Assembly: GCF_011683955.1 (NCBI RefSeq)
Contig: NZ_JAAQPI010000012.1
Location: 124,001-188,000, forward strand
Source of the DNA: Pseudomaricurvus alkylphenolicus
GTDB lineage: Bacteria; Pseudomonadota; Gammaproteobacteria; Pseudomonadales; Cellvibrionaceae
DNA length: 64,000 nucleotides
Direction of reading: 5' to 3'
How positions within the stretch are numbered: the first letter of the stretch is position 1; each line of letters opens with the position of its first letter. The notes beneath the pieces are model-generated. The model made no database searches, had not been told where the DNA came from, and saw only the letters and a list, made by a program, of their open reading frames with translations. Of the stretch, positions 40,998-51,170 are shown in pieces. Position numbers and translations under genes: made by a program.

Positions 40998-42491
40998 TCA
41001 GGAGCGACCCAGCGCTGCGTAGGCTTTTTCCAGCTTTTTAAGCTGCTTCTTTCCAAGTTCGCCGAAGCGCACCGTCAGGGCGTGGCGCAATCGGGCTCGG
41101 CTCATATCGGGCCCCATCAGTACCATCGAATCGAATACGGAGAAAGAGGCCGTGGTGCCGGCAATGGCAATAAACAGTGGCGCCAGAAAATCCTTGAGCT
41201 TGATATCCATCTCACCGGCCAACTGCTTGAGCGTATTAAAGACTTCGTCGCGGTTCCAGTGGCGTAGCTCCTCCAGGCGCCAGAGGGCAAACTGCAGCAC
41301 CTGCTTGAGCTGCTCTTCTTCCAGTTTCACTTCGGCAAAGCTGCCCTCGCTCAGTGGCAACTGCCCGGAAGCAAGAAAGGCGGTCAAGGGCGCAAAGTCG
41401 CTCAAGGTCTGCATCCGGGTCTGCGCGTGTGGCAACACCGCCATCAGACTGTCACGGTTTAACATCCACTGCTGCAAGCGGTCGGCCAGCTGTTCCAGGT
41501 TAAGATCTTCGCGAATCCAGAGGCTGTTAAGCCAGGACAATTTCTCCACATCGAAAATAGGGCCACCCAGGGAAACCCGCTGTACATCAAAGTTGTCCAT
41601 CATCTGCTGAAGAGAGAATTTCTCGCTCTCATCAGGCATGGACCAGCCCATACGACCCAAATAATTGACCAAGGCTTCTGGCAGATACCCCATCTTCTGA
41701 TAATAAAGAATGGAGGTCGGGTTCTTGCGCTTACTGAGTTTGGATTTATCCGGGTTGCGCAACAGCGGCAGATGGCACAACTGCGGCATATCCCAGCCAA
41801 AGTACTCATACAGAAGTTTGTGCTTGGGCGCCGAGTTGATCCATTCCTCTCCGCGCAGCACGTGGGTGATTCCCATAAGATGATCATCCACTACGTTAGC
41901 CAGGTGGTAGGTGGGCATACCATCGGACTTGAGCAAGATTTGCGCATCCACCTGCCCCCAATCCAACTCGATAGTCCCGCGCAGCAGGTCATCCACCGGG
42001 CAGGGCCCTTCGCCTTCCGGTACGTTCATACGCACCACATAGGGCATACCTTCGGCCTGACGACGAGCCACTTCCTCTTCAGACAGTTTCAGTTCACTGG
42101 GTTTGAGGGCGGCAAATCCACCTGCCTCGCGTCGAGCCGCCCGCAGCTCATCCAGTTCCTCGGGTGTGCGATAGCAGTGAAACGCATGACCTTTCTCTAC
42201 CAGCTCCTGCGCGTATTTGGCATAGATATCTTTGCGTTCACTCTGCCGGTAGGGGCCGAAATCACCACCCTTGTCCGGACCTTCATCCCAATCCAGCCCC
42301 AGCCAGCGCAGACTATCCAGAATCGCCTGCTCGGATTCCGGAGTAGAGCGTGCCTGGTCGGTGTCCTCAATTCGCAGGATAAACTGCCCGCCATGCTGGC
42401 GGGCAAAGCAGAGATTGAACAGGGCAATATAGGCGGTACCAACGTGAGGATCACCGGTGGGGGATGGAGCTATGCGGGTACGAACGGTCAT
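40998..42491 (-). CDS. gltX: Glutamyl-tRNA synthetase
   Basis: A 497-residue class I aminoacyl-tRNA synthetase that charges tRNA-Glu in the cytosol. The HIGH-type motif is in [15 protein letters not shown], the KMSKS-type motif reads [10 protein letters not shown], and a C-terminal helical anticodon-binding domain follows. Start is set at ATG 42491, since family members begin a few residues before TRxAPSPTG; a TTG 21 bases earlier is possible but unneeded. No zinc-type cysteine cluster was noticed. Single gene with its own promoter. Confidence 0.95.
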   Translation of the reverse strand: MTVRTRIAPSPTGDPHVGTAYIALFNLCFARQHGGQFILRIEDTDQARSTPESEQAILDSLRWLGLDWDEGPDKGGDFGPYRQSERKDIYAKYAQELVEKGHAFHCYRTPEELDELRAARREAGGFAALKPSELKLSEEEVARRQAEGMPYVVRMNVPEGEGPCPVDDLLRGTIELDWGQVDAQILLKSDGMPTYHLANVVDDHLMGITHVLRGEEWINSAPKHKLLYEYFGWDMPQLCHLPLLRNPDKSKLSKRKNPTSILYYQKMGYLPEALVNYLGRMGWSMPDESEKFSLQQMMDNFDVQRVSLGGPIFDVEKLSWLNSLWIREDLNLEQLADRLQQWMLNRDSLMAVLPHAQTRMQTLSDFAPLTAFLASGQLPLSEGSFAEVKLEEEQLKQVLQFALWRLEELRHWNRDEVFNTLKQLAGEMDIKLKDFLAPLFIAIAGTTASFSVFDSMVLMGPDMSRARLRHALTVRFGELGKKQLKKLEKAYAALGRS

Positions 42492-42565
42492 TGAGGGCAA
42501 AGTCTCACTCAAGGGTTAAAATAGGTTTGTGATTCAATAGGATAGCTGAATCCGGAAAGGCGCCG

Positions 42566-42594
42566 ATTATACGCCTATGCGAAGGGTACTGGAA
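42566..42594 (-). promoter_or_regulatory. Putative gltX promoter
   Basis: On the minus strand a perfect TATAAT (-10) stands 17 bases after TTCCAG (3 of 6 matches to -35), giving a leader of about 70 bases. Confidence 0.5.
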
Positions 42595-42608
42595 TACAGG
42601 AAGTGGAA

Positions 42609-42632
42609 CCGGGCAGCCTGAAAACTGCCCGG
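42609..42632 (-). terminator. Hairpin after the 42642 small gene
   Basis: CCGGGCAG and CTGCCCGG form a perfect 8-bp stem with an 8-base loop, ending 10 bases past the stop; only a short TT follows. Confidence 0.55.
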
Positions 42633-42641
42633 TAGAGGCAC

Positions 42642-42923
42642 TCAAGCGCCGTAGTAGTTAGTGGGGCCCGCTGTGGCTGCAGCCGCCACGGGGTCGTAGC
42701 CGTGATTCAGCCAATCTTCATCCCGGTAGTGAGGGTCCACCCAACATTTCGGCAGATGCTCGCCGGACAGGAAAGCCAATTCGGCTTTAAGAAAAGGTTC
42801 GGGGTCTTGCTGCTCCTCCCCCGCCAATCGGCTTGCCATTACCCTATGCTCATAAGGGTTCCAGAGCCCTTCCGGGTGACTCAACTCCACCAGCGCACCA
42901 CTTTGTTTGATCATCATCAACAT
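42642..42923 (-). CDS. Small conserved-looking protein, unknown
   Basis: A 93-residue soluble protein with many W, H and P residues (HPEGLWNPYEHRV, PKCWVDPHYRDEDWLNHGYDP) and an Ala/Gly tail. GGAGG lies 8 bases before ATG. No recognised family; followed by a hairpin. Confidence 0.65.
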   Translation of the reverse strand: MLMMIKQSGALVELSHPEGLWNPYEHRVMASRLAGEEQQDPEPFLKAELAFLSGEHLPKCWVDPHYRDEDWLNHGYDPVAAAATAGPTNYYGA

Positions 42924-42980
42924 AAAACCACCTCCACCTCAGGTTTGGTTGTGGGTCTATGCAAGTATAGATCAGCGCTG

Positions 42981-43244
42981 CTAGTGAGCGTCGAAATCCC
43001 TCATATTCCTCTCACAGCGAAGTACCGAAAACACGGCCGCCGCTCGGGAAGTGGCCTCTTGACTGGCACAGTTGCTACCCAGTTTTCGAAAAGATCGCTC
43101 ATACAGCGAACGTTGCTGTGGTGATATGACGCCATCGGATTCGACTTCGTTGAGAATGTCTCCCACTTCCAGGGGCCGATATTCCAACTGATTATCCGGC
43201 AGGTGAGTCAGAGCTGGCGAAAGATTGGTATCCGGTCTGTACAT
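42981..43244 (-). CDS. Small unknown protein
   Basis: An 87-residue protein starting MYRPDTNLSPALTHLPDNQ, with GAGGGA before ATG. The segment LEVGDILNEVESDGVISPQQ resembles in flavour the N-terminal domain of type II secretion ATPases, but the match is too short to assign. It may be a fragment. Confidence 0.5.
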   Translation of the reverse strand: MYRPDTNLSPALTHLPDNQLEYRPLEVGDILNEVESDGVISPQQRSLYERSFRKLGSNCASQEATSRAAAVFSVLRCERNMRDFDAH

Positions 43245-43430
43245 AATCCGTTCCCTCTTGGATGCATATTGCAGTTACCACCGTGGTGGCGCATTAATCT
43301 ACATGCGAAAGCTGTTCCCAAATCGGAAACTTATTAAGAGTCAACAACTTACTGCTCACCAGAAGAAATGGCGCCAATTTCATTGTATGAAAAACTGACA
43401 CTTAAATCATCTTGCACTCAGAATTATCGC

Positions 43431-44882
43431 CTATGCGGATGTTTGCTCAGTAGCAGCAAGACCATGCATAAACCAAGTAATGGAACGACGGACCACCCGA
43501 GAGTCCGTCATTCTTGACTGCCTTCCCAAACGATGAATCAAGCTCATATGGTGAGGGGACAAATAAAGCTTGGAAGACATAGAAAGCTCGGAGATTTGCT
43601 TGCCCTCCTGCGCTCTGAGAATGGCACGCAGCTGTTGATTATCCAGCTGCGCGGTTATGTCTTCCAGCTGATCCAGAATGCGAGCCAGGACGCCAGATTG
43701 GTCTGTTTCCATCTCCTGGGCGACTTCATCCAGGAAGGACACCTGCTCGACCGAAAGATTTGCCCTGACATAGGCCATATCGCCACGATCTTGATCATCA
43801 GATTGCGGCGCCGCCTTCTTAACTGGCGCCTTGACCTGACGCAGGAACAGGTAAACACCAAACGCCAGTAGTAACACTCCTGCAAATTGCAGCAGGCTCC
43901 ACCTTAGCGCCAGTTCGGGCACCGAAACCAGCTCCGATCGATCGGGGCCCAGCAGGAAATCCACCCCCGAAAACTGGTAACCTTCTTTATAGATCACGTC
44001 GGCCATGGCGGCGTTTAAGAGCCACCAGGTAAATGGCACCCCGCCCACGAGGATAAGAGCGCTGTAACCTGCCCGGTGCAACCGGTTCTTGGCCCCGAGT
44101 CCGCCTGAATCCATGCCTGCGCAAATATAGGCCACACCGAACACCATGCAGGCCAATAGTGTTATCAACAGATACAGAGACAGAATGCCTCCCATACCCC
44201 CCAGGGATTCGTCGTCTATCAAGCCGCTGATATTGTCGGTGGAGGCCCAATGGTAGGTCAGAATATGGGACAGGATTATCCAGGGCAACGCATAGAGGCA
44301 ATAGCGACCAACCCAGTATGAGAATGAGTGTGTCTCGTATTTAATCAGCGGTCGTGGGGACTGGAATCGGCGGTAATTGGCCGCTGAACCCACGCTAATC
44401 AACAAGAGCAGTGGTGCAATCAAGCTACCGACACGGATCATGGATTCAATGGGGTTGAGAATCAGCTTTAGATTATCTTCACCGGACTTGCCCAATCCAC
44501 CGGCCGCAGCGATGTTCTCCGCCCATATTTGGGTGCCGGTAATGTCCTTCATGCTCTCTTCCGTGACGGAGAAGCTCAGTAGGGTAAACAGAACGATAGA
44601 GCAGGCACACGCAAGGACTGGAAAGACAATACCTGGATACATACTGCGCGCAGAGCGCCACCCCGCCCAGGCGGCGCCGAATCCAATCCAGAGAATAGCC
44701 AGTGAGAAAGTTAACAGGTCCAGAAAATTGCCGCCGGACCGAAACAGTTCCTGCACATTGGACGGCACCCCTGGCAGATTCAGCAGCAGGTACAAGAGTC
44801 CACTGGTGAAAAGACAAAAAGCCGCGGCCAATATCGCCGTGGAAGTCATCTCTGGAGAGACGGCAATCTTCTCCCTGTTCAT
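43431..44882 (-). CDS. Multi-pass membrane protein of the exopolysaccharide locus
   Basis: A 483-residue protein with about eight to nine membrane segments in the first 350 residues, then a soluble C-terminal region (about 360-483) of helices that may bind a partner (NLSVEQVSFLDEVAQEMETD). GGAGG precedes ATG. It follows the polymerase/beta-helix gene by 26 bases on the same strand and is probably in its operon. Family not recognised, so its role in polysaccharide export or regulation is inference. Confidence 0.75.
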   Translation of the reverse strand: MNREKIAVSPEMTSTAILAAAFCLFTSGLLYLLLNLPGVPSNVQELFRSGGNFLDLLTFSLAILWIGFGAAWAGWRSARSMYPGIVFPVLACACSIVLFTLLSFSVTEESMKDITGTQIWAENIAAAGGLGKSGEDNLKLILNPIESMIRVGSLIAPLLLLISVGSAANYRRFQSPRPLIKYETHSFSYWVGRYCLYALPWIILSHILTYHWASTDNISGLIDDESLGGMGGILSLYLLITLLACMVFGVAYICAGMDSGGLGAKNRLHRAGYSALILVGGVPFTWWLLNAAMADVIYKEGYQFSGVDFLLGPDRSELVSVPELALRWSLLQFAGVLLLAFGVYLFLRQVKAPVKKAAPQSDDQDRGDMAYVRANLSVEQVSFLDEVAQEMETDQSGVLARILDQLEDITAQLDNQQLRAILRAQEGKQISELSMSSKLYLSPHHMSLIHRLGRQSRMTDSRVVRRSITWFMHGLAATEQTSA

Positions 44883-44908
44883 TTTATCGCCTCCATGTGG
44901 TTTTATTA

Positions 44909-47900
44909 TTAGTTGGCGTCAACCGATAGTGTTGGAATAGTGTCTTTTGGTAACTTATTGGGCATGGGATATTGACCTAGACGCGGAACGTTGGGCGCCA
45001 CCTCCAGGCCTGCCTGCTCCCGACTTTCGAATACTGTATTGTAATCATCATCGATCCCCCAAATATTACCCACAACGACGTTGTTTTCAATTCGGGTCAG
45101 TTCCGGCTCATCTCCGGTTGACAAGAGATTGGCAACCGGTTTATCTGAAACAATGATATTGTTTTCGATGATCACGTCTCCAGTGTACTTGGATTTTTCC
45201 ACCGACCAACTGAAGAGATCTGCATTCTGACTGGCTACCCCCTCCACAAATACATTATCACGCATGATCACATCCCCGCCATTGGGAATATCGACCAAGC
45301 GACTGTCGTCGCCGATCGAGGCCGCTATGACGGACCCTGTAATCTCGGTGTACTTGCTGCGGGATTTAATTTCGTGACCACCACCACGCTGATTGAGAAA
45401 CACCGAATTCCTGACTATCAGTTTTGAACCGGAACTGTAAATAGCATGCGCATAGGGGTTATCTCCCAGATTCTCGAAGCGACTGTTTTCAACAACAAGC
45501 TCTCCAGCACCCGGAGTTTGCAGAACACCACTTTGGGCATGGTGAAAGTAGACTCGATTTAAACTCAAACTCCCCTTTTCCATGCGGATACAGGCGCCGT
45601 TTCTATCCGCGACCTTAACCGAATGACACTCTAGTCCGTCGATATAAATGTTACGTCCCTTCGTGACAATGGCCGCTTTCCCCTTGGCTGCTTTTCCAAA
45701 GATCACCGCTCCTGGCGATGCTATGAGCTTGACATTGTCTGCTTTGAGAACTGCAGCTTCATTGTAAGCCCCTGCACCAATCTGAATTAAACTGCCATCT
45801 TTAACCCCTCTAAAGGCTTCACGTAGGCTGTTAGCCTGCACACCATCCACCAGAATCGTTCCTGGAGCATGCGTTCCAGACACAAAAGCCGGTCCATGAT
45901 CAAGTGACTGTGTTTCATCGGCAACGACACTGTTCCATGCCCACATCCAGTGCCGATGATGAACAAAGCGCTCTATGAATACGTACAAGATCAAGCCAAT
46001 CACTGGAACAAGACACAGAAATATATAGATCCCATAAGGGTGGCTGCGAAGTCCGAATACCCTGGCCCGCGTTGTCTCGATGCACATTCGGATCTCTGCC
46101 ATTGTCCAATTTTTCATTAATGTCGTCGTAGTTGGAGAAACAAGCAAGTTATAAGCCTGCGAGTTCAATGCAATCCAACATAGCAGGAAAAACAACAGTG
46201 TAATTTTGGGATCATCAAACAAACTATCAAAGAGGCCAACCATTAAACCACCCACCAGAGCAGAAGCGGCCGCACCTGCCAAGAAGTTACCTCGCGATAT
46301 CTGAATCCACAACTTAGCTGTCAGCCCAAGTAATAAAAGCAAGAAGCTAGCCAAGCCTAGCCAGCCTCCTTCAAAATAAGCATCAACCCAGATGTTTTTC
46401 ACATGCCACGCCAAGTGATCTCCTGAATACACACTCCAATGGTCCAAACCACTGGAAAAATCGGTATTGCTAAACAATTGCTTACCACCAGGGGTAAGCA
46501 ATTGCACTTGTTTGATATCAATACCCTGTTTGATACCTCGGTTCAGAATGGCAATTTCAACCGGTCGAGTACCGTACCAGTAGGTTTTCCCCAGGCGATT
46601 TATATTTATATTGCGGCTGTGCTCTTCCCACGTAGTGTTATCCGCAGAAGTTTTAACTTTGTACCAACGACACTCTCGAAAAGCCTGAAAAACCAACCTT
46701 TCACAAACCTCCATTAGAAGGCTCTCTTTTCTGGCCTCTAAGGGTTTCAGCTGAATATGCAGGCGGTAAGGACCAGGCTCTGTGATGACGAAGCGCTGAC
46801 GTAAAAACAGATTGCCAGCTGTTCCGCTTCTGGAAAGACGGACAAAAGTTTCATCATTGGTTATCTCGTGAGTCAGTTGAGGGTAGTGATCACCTTTTGG
46901 CCGATTCCAGTAGTAAGTAATAGGAAAGCGCCCCTTACCCATTCCAAACATTTGGGTGGAGACATCTGAATCCATGATGTTAGCTACATGTGACCAATGC
47001 TCAAAACGTGTATTGAGGTCATCAAACGTGGTAGTAAAACGGGACTGTATGTAGGGCGCTGAAAATATCGCCAACATGATAACGCCGCCTGACATTATCG
47101 CCCCTCCCATTAGCCAGGATTTTGATGGTCGCCAGCTGCGCCGGTTGGCGTATATCCAACTCAACACCAAAATTAGCAAACTGGCCAGGGCAGCTGGATA
47201 GTTTGCTCGGCTAAAAGTGATAAAACTGCCATACAAACCTGCAACAAGTATCAATGCTGCGAAGATGTATACCCAAATTCGCTTCCAGACAACTGGCAAA
47301 AGCAGAACAAATGGTAGTGTGAGCAATAAATGAGCATCAACCGCAGCCCCACCAATAGAAGTGCCGGAAAATAGTCCCGTGGCACGGTAAGGAGTAGAAA
47401 AGTTAAACAAGCCCGTAAATAATGCCCGCTCCCAAATTAGCGCCAGAGCACCTACGGCAAAGCTCCCTGCCATACCTGCCACGACCCATCTGTGCAACGC
47501 GGAATCACGTTCAAGTGCTTGGCCCAGGGGTACCAGCAACAACAGAGCTTCGAAATATCCCTTGGCAAGTCGCAGACCATTATAGGGACTATAAAAACTC
47601 GTAAAGCTATTGGAATCAATAGGTTGTAGCGGAAGCAGACCTCGGCATGTCACCACAAGCTGCCAACCAGTTACCAGTGCAATCAACAACCAGGCTCGCT
47701 TGCGAAGTTGCAATGCCCGTAGCCAGGGTTCAGCTCGGATAAGACTGACTGCCACGGTGGTCAGAATGAGAAAATCGAACTCTCCCCAATACACTCTCCC
47801 GGTCCAGAGGGTAAGATCCAATACTGGCAGAGCAGCAGGAATAACAAGCAACCAGACAGAGGGCAAAAAACAGAGAACCACGGCGTAGGCGCATAGCCAG

Positions 47901-48013
47901 AAAACCAGCATCTCAATATGTGAAGGGAATTGCACCAGGCTCCATCCGACAATCCCCAACAGAGTTAGCCCAAGACACCGCATCACGGCGGTTCCCAGCA
48001 GGCTCGTTTTCAT
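44909..48013 (-). CDS. O-antigen ligase/polymerase-like protein fused to a right-handed beta-helix
   Basis: A 1034-residue protein. Residues ~1-640 carry the many membrane helices of a Wzy/WaaL-type polymerase or ligase, with a large soluble loop at ~340-530 that reads like a beta-sandwich (LRQRFVITEPGPYRLHIQLKP). After a last helix near residue 665, residues ~706-1034 are beta-helix-like repeats (GNIYIDG-, ENSRFENLGDN-, DVIIENNIIVSDK-type rungs) of the pectate-lyase/NosD/epimerase fold. Membrane topology would put both the loop and the beta-helix in the periplasm. It could polymerise the repeat unit and trim or epimerise it (inference). It begins the minus-strand pair facing the ligase gene at 48309. 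Confidence 0.8.
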   Translation of the reverse strand: MKTSLLGTAVMRCLGLTLLGIVGWSLVQFPSHIEMLVFWLCAYAVVLCFLPSVWLLVIPAALPVLDLTLWTGRVYWGEFDFLILTTVAVSLIRAEPWLRALQLRKRAWLLIALVTGWQLVVTCRGLLPLQPIDSNSFTSFYSPYNGLRLAKGYFEALLLLVPLGQALERDSALHRWVVAGMAGSFAVGALALIWERALFTGLFNFSTPYRATGLFSGTSIGGAAVDAHLLLTLPFVLLLPVVWKRIWVYIFAALILVAGLYGSFITFSRANYPAALASLLILVLSWIYANRRSWRPSKSWLMGGAIMSGGVIMLAIFSAPYIQSRFTTTFDDLNTRFEHWSHVANIMDSDVSTQMFGMGKGRFPITYYWNRPKGDHYPQLTHEITNDETFVRLSRSGTAGNLFLRQRFVITEPGPYRLHIQLKPLEARKESLLMEVCERLVFQAFRECRWYKVKTSADNTTWEEHSRNININRLGKTYWYGTRPVEIAILNRGIKQGIDIKQVQLLTPGGKQLFSNTDFSSGLDHWSVYSGDHLAWHVKNIWVDAYFEGGWLGLASFLLLLLGLTAKLWIQISRGNFLAGAAASALVGGLMVGLFDSLFDDPKITLLFFLLCWIALNSQAYNLLVSPTTTTLMKNWTMAEIRMCIETTRARVFGLRSHPYGIYIFLCLVPVIGLILYVFIERFVHHRHWMWAWNSVVADETQSLDHGPAFVSGTHAPGTILVDGVQANSLREAFRGVKDGSLIQIGAGAYNEAAVLKADNVKLIASPGAVIFGKAAKGKAAIVTKGRNIYIDGLECHSVKVADRNGACIRMEKGSLSLNRVYFHHAQSGVLQTPGAGELVVENSRFENLGDNPYAHAIYSSGSKLIVRNSVFLNQRGGGHEIKSRSKYTEITGSVIAASIGDDSRLVDIPNGGDVIMRDNVFVEGVASQNADLFSWSVEKSKYTGDVIIENNIIVSDKPVANLLSTGDEPELTRIENNVVVGNIWGIDDDYNTVFESREQAGLEVAPNVPRLGQYPMPNKLPKDTIPTLSVDAN

Positions 48014-48192
48014 AATGCAACACCACCCATAGTCAAGATATAAGAGTGAGAATAAATGAGCTACCGAAGCACAATCAATAGCGAAATATTTGCGCCCGTT
48101 CGGCCCCGAAAGTGATCAGAGTTCACCAGTTAATTCCACACCCGAACCAAACTTCGGCACAAGAATCTGTAAAATATCCTGACAGTCGAGCG

Positions 48193-48220
48193 GTGGCCTT
48201 TTATCCCGTAAAATGGCCAC
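48193..48220. promoter_or_regulatory. Inverted repeat in the divergent exopolysaccharide promoter region
   Basis: GTGGCCTTTTA and TAAAATGGCCAC pair over 11 bp with a single bulge around TCCCG, 88 bases before the ligase start in the gap between divergent genes. A good operator candidate. Confidence 0.5.
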
Positions 48221-48308
48221 AAATGAATCACTCGTTATAAGTTATCATGGTTTGCCGTTCATATGTCGCGGAAAGACCTGATCGAATCTGCAAACACAGG
48301 ATGTGGGG

Positions 48309-49910
48309 ATGCCGGAACAGCTCCATCAGCTCATAGAAAACAGTGCAGCACGATACCCAGATTCTACCGCACTGGTTTCTAAAGCGACTCAGTTGAATTA
48401 CCGTGAGCTTTGGCAAGCTGTCCAGGCAGCGGCTTTTGGTCTAGCGAACAGTGGACTGCAGGAAAACCAGCGCGTCGCACTTTACCTTCCCAAAGTTTCT
48501 GAGGCCGTTGTTGGCTGCTTCGGAACAAGCCTTGCCGGTGGTGTTTTCGTACCAATCAATCCATTACTAAAACCGGCACAGGTCAAACACATACTTCTCG
48601 ACTGTAACGTCCATACGTTCATAACCTCTACTGATCGCCTGGTCAACTTACAAGATACGCTCTCGGGCTGTCCGGCTCTCAAAAACATCGTCTATATCGG
48701 CAGAAACCCAACTGATGAGAAAATCGAGCAACCGCATAGCTCAAAGTTCATTCCATGGGAAGAAATCGCAGGAACACAGCCTGACTCCTACCACAGCTCA
48801 GCCAGAATTGATACTGATATGGCGGCCATACTCTACACCTCTGGTAGCACAGGAAAACCAAAAGGCGTGGTCCTGAGTCATCGCAATATGCTATGTGGCG
48901 CTGACAGCGTGGTGCAATTTTTACAAAATACACGAGATGATCGTCTGCTAGCAGTAATGCCGTTCAGTTTTGACTATGGTTTTAGCCAGCTCACCACCGC
49001 GTTTCTGGTCGGCGCCCAAGTGATCATGTTGGACTACCTGTTCCCAAGAGACTTGATAAAAGCTGTGACGAAACACCGTATCACCGGATTGGCTGCGGTG
49101 CCCCCCCTATGGAACCAATTGGTAAAGTTAGACTGGCCGGAGGAAGCGCAGTCCAGCCTTCGATACCTGACCAATACCGGCGGAGCAATGCCTAAAGCGA
49201 CTACGTCCAAACTGATACAGGCCTTGCCCAACACCTCAATTTACCTGATGTATGGTCTCACGGAGGCGTTCCGCTCGACCTATCTATCACCAGAAGAGAT
49301 ACACCACCGACCTGGCTCCATTGGAAAAGCGATCCCCAATGCGAAGGTCATGGTGGTGCGAAAAGATGGCAGTCCCTGCCTCCCCAATGAGCCTGGCGAA
49401 CTTGTACACATGGGGTCTCTGGTGACTCTTGGGTACTGGAATGACCCGGCAAAGACGGCAGAACGATTCAAACCGGCTCCTTCTCAACCGGGTGAACTGC
49501 CTTTGGCAGAGACCGCAGTCTGGTCTGGAGACCGTGTCTACAAAGACGAAGACGGGTTTTTTTACTTTGTCAGCCGCAACGATGAGATGATCAAAACCTC
49601 GGGCTACAGGGTAAGCCCCTCAGAGCTTGAAGACGTATTACACCAATCCGGATTGGTTGAGGATGTTGCCGCACTGGGGATACCCCACCCGGAATTGGGA
49701 CAGGCTATTGTTGTGGTCGCCTCCTCAACTTCCGCCACAGCAGATGATATCAAACAGGCCTGCTTGAGAGAGCTACCCAGTTACATGCAACCACATATCA
49801 TTGAGTTGATGAGGCAGCTGCCGAAGAACACGAACGGCAAATTGGATCGCAGTGCACTGAAAAAGCAGTATTCCAAGCGCTCACGGGAAGAAAATCCGGA
49901 GACCAAATGA
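48309..49910 (+). CDS. AMP-dependent acyl-CoA ligase, exosortase-A-associated
   Basis: A 533-residue adenylate-forming enzyme. The AMP motif TSGSTGKPK spans 177-185, A5 reads MYGLTEAFRSTYL, and the terminal lysine motif is NTNGKLDRSAL. It is a paralogue of the ligase at 21039-22616. The ATG at 48309 has AGGA 8 bases upstream; a GTG at 48303 is an alternative. It overlaps the PLP decarboxylase by 4 bases (ATGA). This ligase-decarboxylase order is the one seen in exosortase-A polysaccharide loci. Confidence 0.87.
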   Translation: MPEQLHQLIENSAARYPDSTALVSKATQLNYRELWQAVQAAAFGLANSGLQENQRVALYLPKVSEAVVGCFGTSLAGGVFVPINPLLKPAQVKHILLDCNVHTFITSTDRLVNLQDTLSGCPALKNIVYIGRNPTDEKIEQPHSSKFIPWEEIAGTQPDSYHSSARIDTDMAAILYTSGSTGKPKGVVLSHRNMLCGADSVVQFLQNTRDDRLLAVMPFSFDYGFSQLTTAFLVGAQVIMLDYLFPRDLIKAVTKHRITGLAAVPPLWNQLVKLDWPEEAQSSLRYLTNTGGAMPKATTSKLIQALPNTSIYLMYGLTEAFRSTYLSPEEIHHRPGSIGKAIPNAKVMVVRKDGSPCLPNEPGELVHMGSLVTLGYWNDPAKTAERFKPAPSQPGELPLAETAVWSGDRVYKDEDGFFYFVSRNDEMIKTSGYRVSPSELEDVLHQSGLVEDVAALGIPHPELGQAIVVVASSTSATADDIKQACLRELPSYMQPHIIELMRQLPKNTNGKLDRSALKKQYSKRSREENPETK

Positions 49911-51139
49911 AGAAGTCACAGCGAACCCACGTCAAGATGCGCCAGTTTCCGGTTAGAAACAATGTTCTCTGTGTCAATGACACACCTATCACTGAGATCG
50001 CACGTCAAATTGGACATACCCCTTTTTATGTTTACGACAAGCGTTTAATAACGAGTAGAATTCAGGAGCTGCGGAAGGCGCTCCCTCCACAGCTGCAGCT
50101 CCACTACGCCATAAAGGCAAATCCCATGGCTGCTCTGGTAAATCACATCAGCACTCTCGTCGATGGACTGGACATTGCTTCTCTAGGGGAAATGCGCATC
50201 GCCGAGGGCGCATCCACGTCAGCAGAAAACGTAAGCTTCTCCGGCCCTGGCAAAAGTAACGAGGAACTTCGGGAGGCGCTAGCCTCCGGAATCACCATAA
50301 ACATAGAATCACAGTGGGAACTGCAGCGTTTGCTTAGAATGAGCCAGGACGCCGGTAAAGTGCCCAGCATAACTATTCGTGTTAATCCTGACTTCGAGGT
50401 TATCGGCTCCGGCATGCGAATGGGAGGTGGCGCACGACCATTTGGTATTGATACTGAAAAAATACCCCAGGTCGTTCAAGAGGTTGAGGCTGCGAACGTC
50501 AACTTCCTCGGCTTTCACATTTACTGGGGATCACAAAACCTCTGTGTTGAGCATATTCTCGCCGCCCAAAAATCTACGCTGGATCTCGCCAGACGTCTTT
50601 CACAATTTTGCTCCAAACCTATCCGGTTGCTCAATATCGGGGGAGGACTCGGCATTCCATACTTCCCTGGAGACCAACACCTGGATCTAGAGAGCATCGG
50701 CAGTGGACTGGGAAAGATTCTGCAGCAATACCCTGAATTCAACGAATGTAATATTATTATTGAATTGGGCCGATATATTGTCGGCGAGGCAGGCTTATAT
50801 GTTTGCGAAATTATTGATCGAAAAGAGTCGCGTGGCGAAACCTTCCTGATTACCAATGGCGGCCTGCACCACCACTTGGCCGCTTCCGGTAATTTCGGGC
50901 AGATAATTCGTAAGGATTATCCCGTATGCATCGGCAACAGAATGCAGGATAGCAACAAAGAAAAGGCCGTTATAGTTGGCCCTTTGTGTACACCTCTAGA
51001 TATATTGGCCAATAAAATCGAGCTGCCAAAAGCAGGGCCTGGGGACTTAGTGGTTGTATACCAATCAGGCGCTTACGGGCTAACTGCTAGCCCACAGGAC
51101 TTTTTAAGCCACCCACGAGCCGGCGAAGTGCTACTGTAG
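49907..51139 (+). CDS. PLP-dependent decarboxylase, exosortase-A-associated (fold-type III)
   Basis: A 410-residue member of the ornithine/diaminopimelate decarboxylase family. The PLP lysine is K70 in YAIKANP; the phosphate loop GGGLGIPY follows near 245, and the C-terminal GPLCTPLDIL gives the partner-subunit cysteine C361 and D365. It probably decarboxylates an amino-acid-like substrate that the neighbouring ligase activates. It overlaps the ligase by 4 bases. Confidence 0.88.
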   Translation: MKKSQRTHVKMRQFPVRNNVLCVNDTPITEIARQIGHTPFYVYDKRLITSRIQELRKALPPQLQLHYAIKANPMAALVNHISTLVDGLDIASLGEMRIAEGASTSAENVSFSGPGKSNEELREALASGITINIESQWELQRLLRMSQDAGKVPSITIRVNPDFEVIGSGMRMGGGARPFGIDTEKIPQVVQEVEAANVNFLGFHIYWGSQNLCVEHILAAQKSTLDLARRLSQFCSKPIRLLNIGGGLGIPYFPGDQHLDLESIGSGLGKILQQYPEFNECNIIIELGRYIVGEAGLYVCEIIDRKESRGETFLITNGGLHHHLAASGNFGQIIRKDYPVCIGNRMQDSNKEKAVIVGPLCTPLDILANKIELPKAGPGDLVVVYQSGAYGLTASPQDFLSHPRAGEVLL

Positions 51140-51170
51140 CCACCAAGTTCAAAGTAAAGAGTACTATTCT

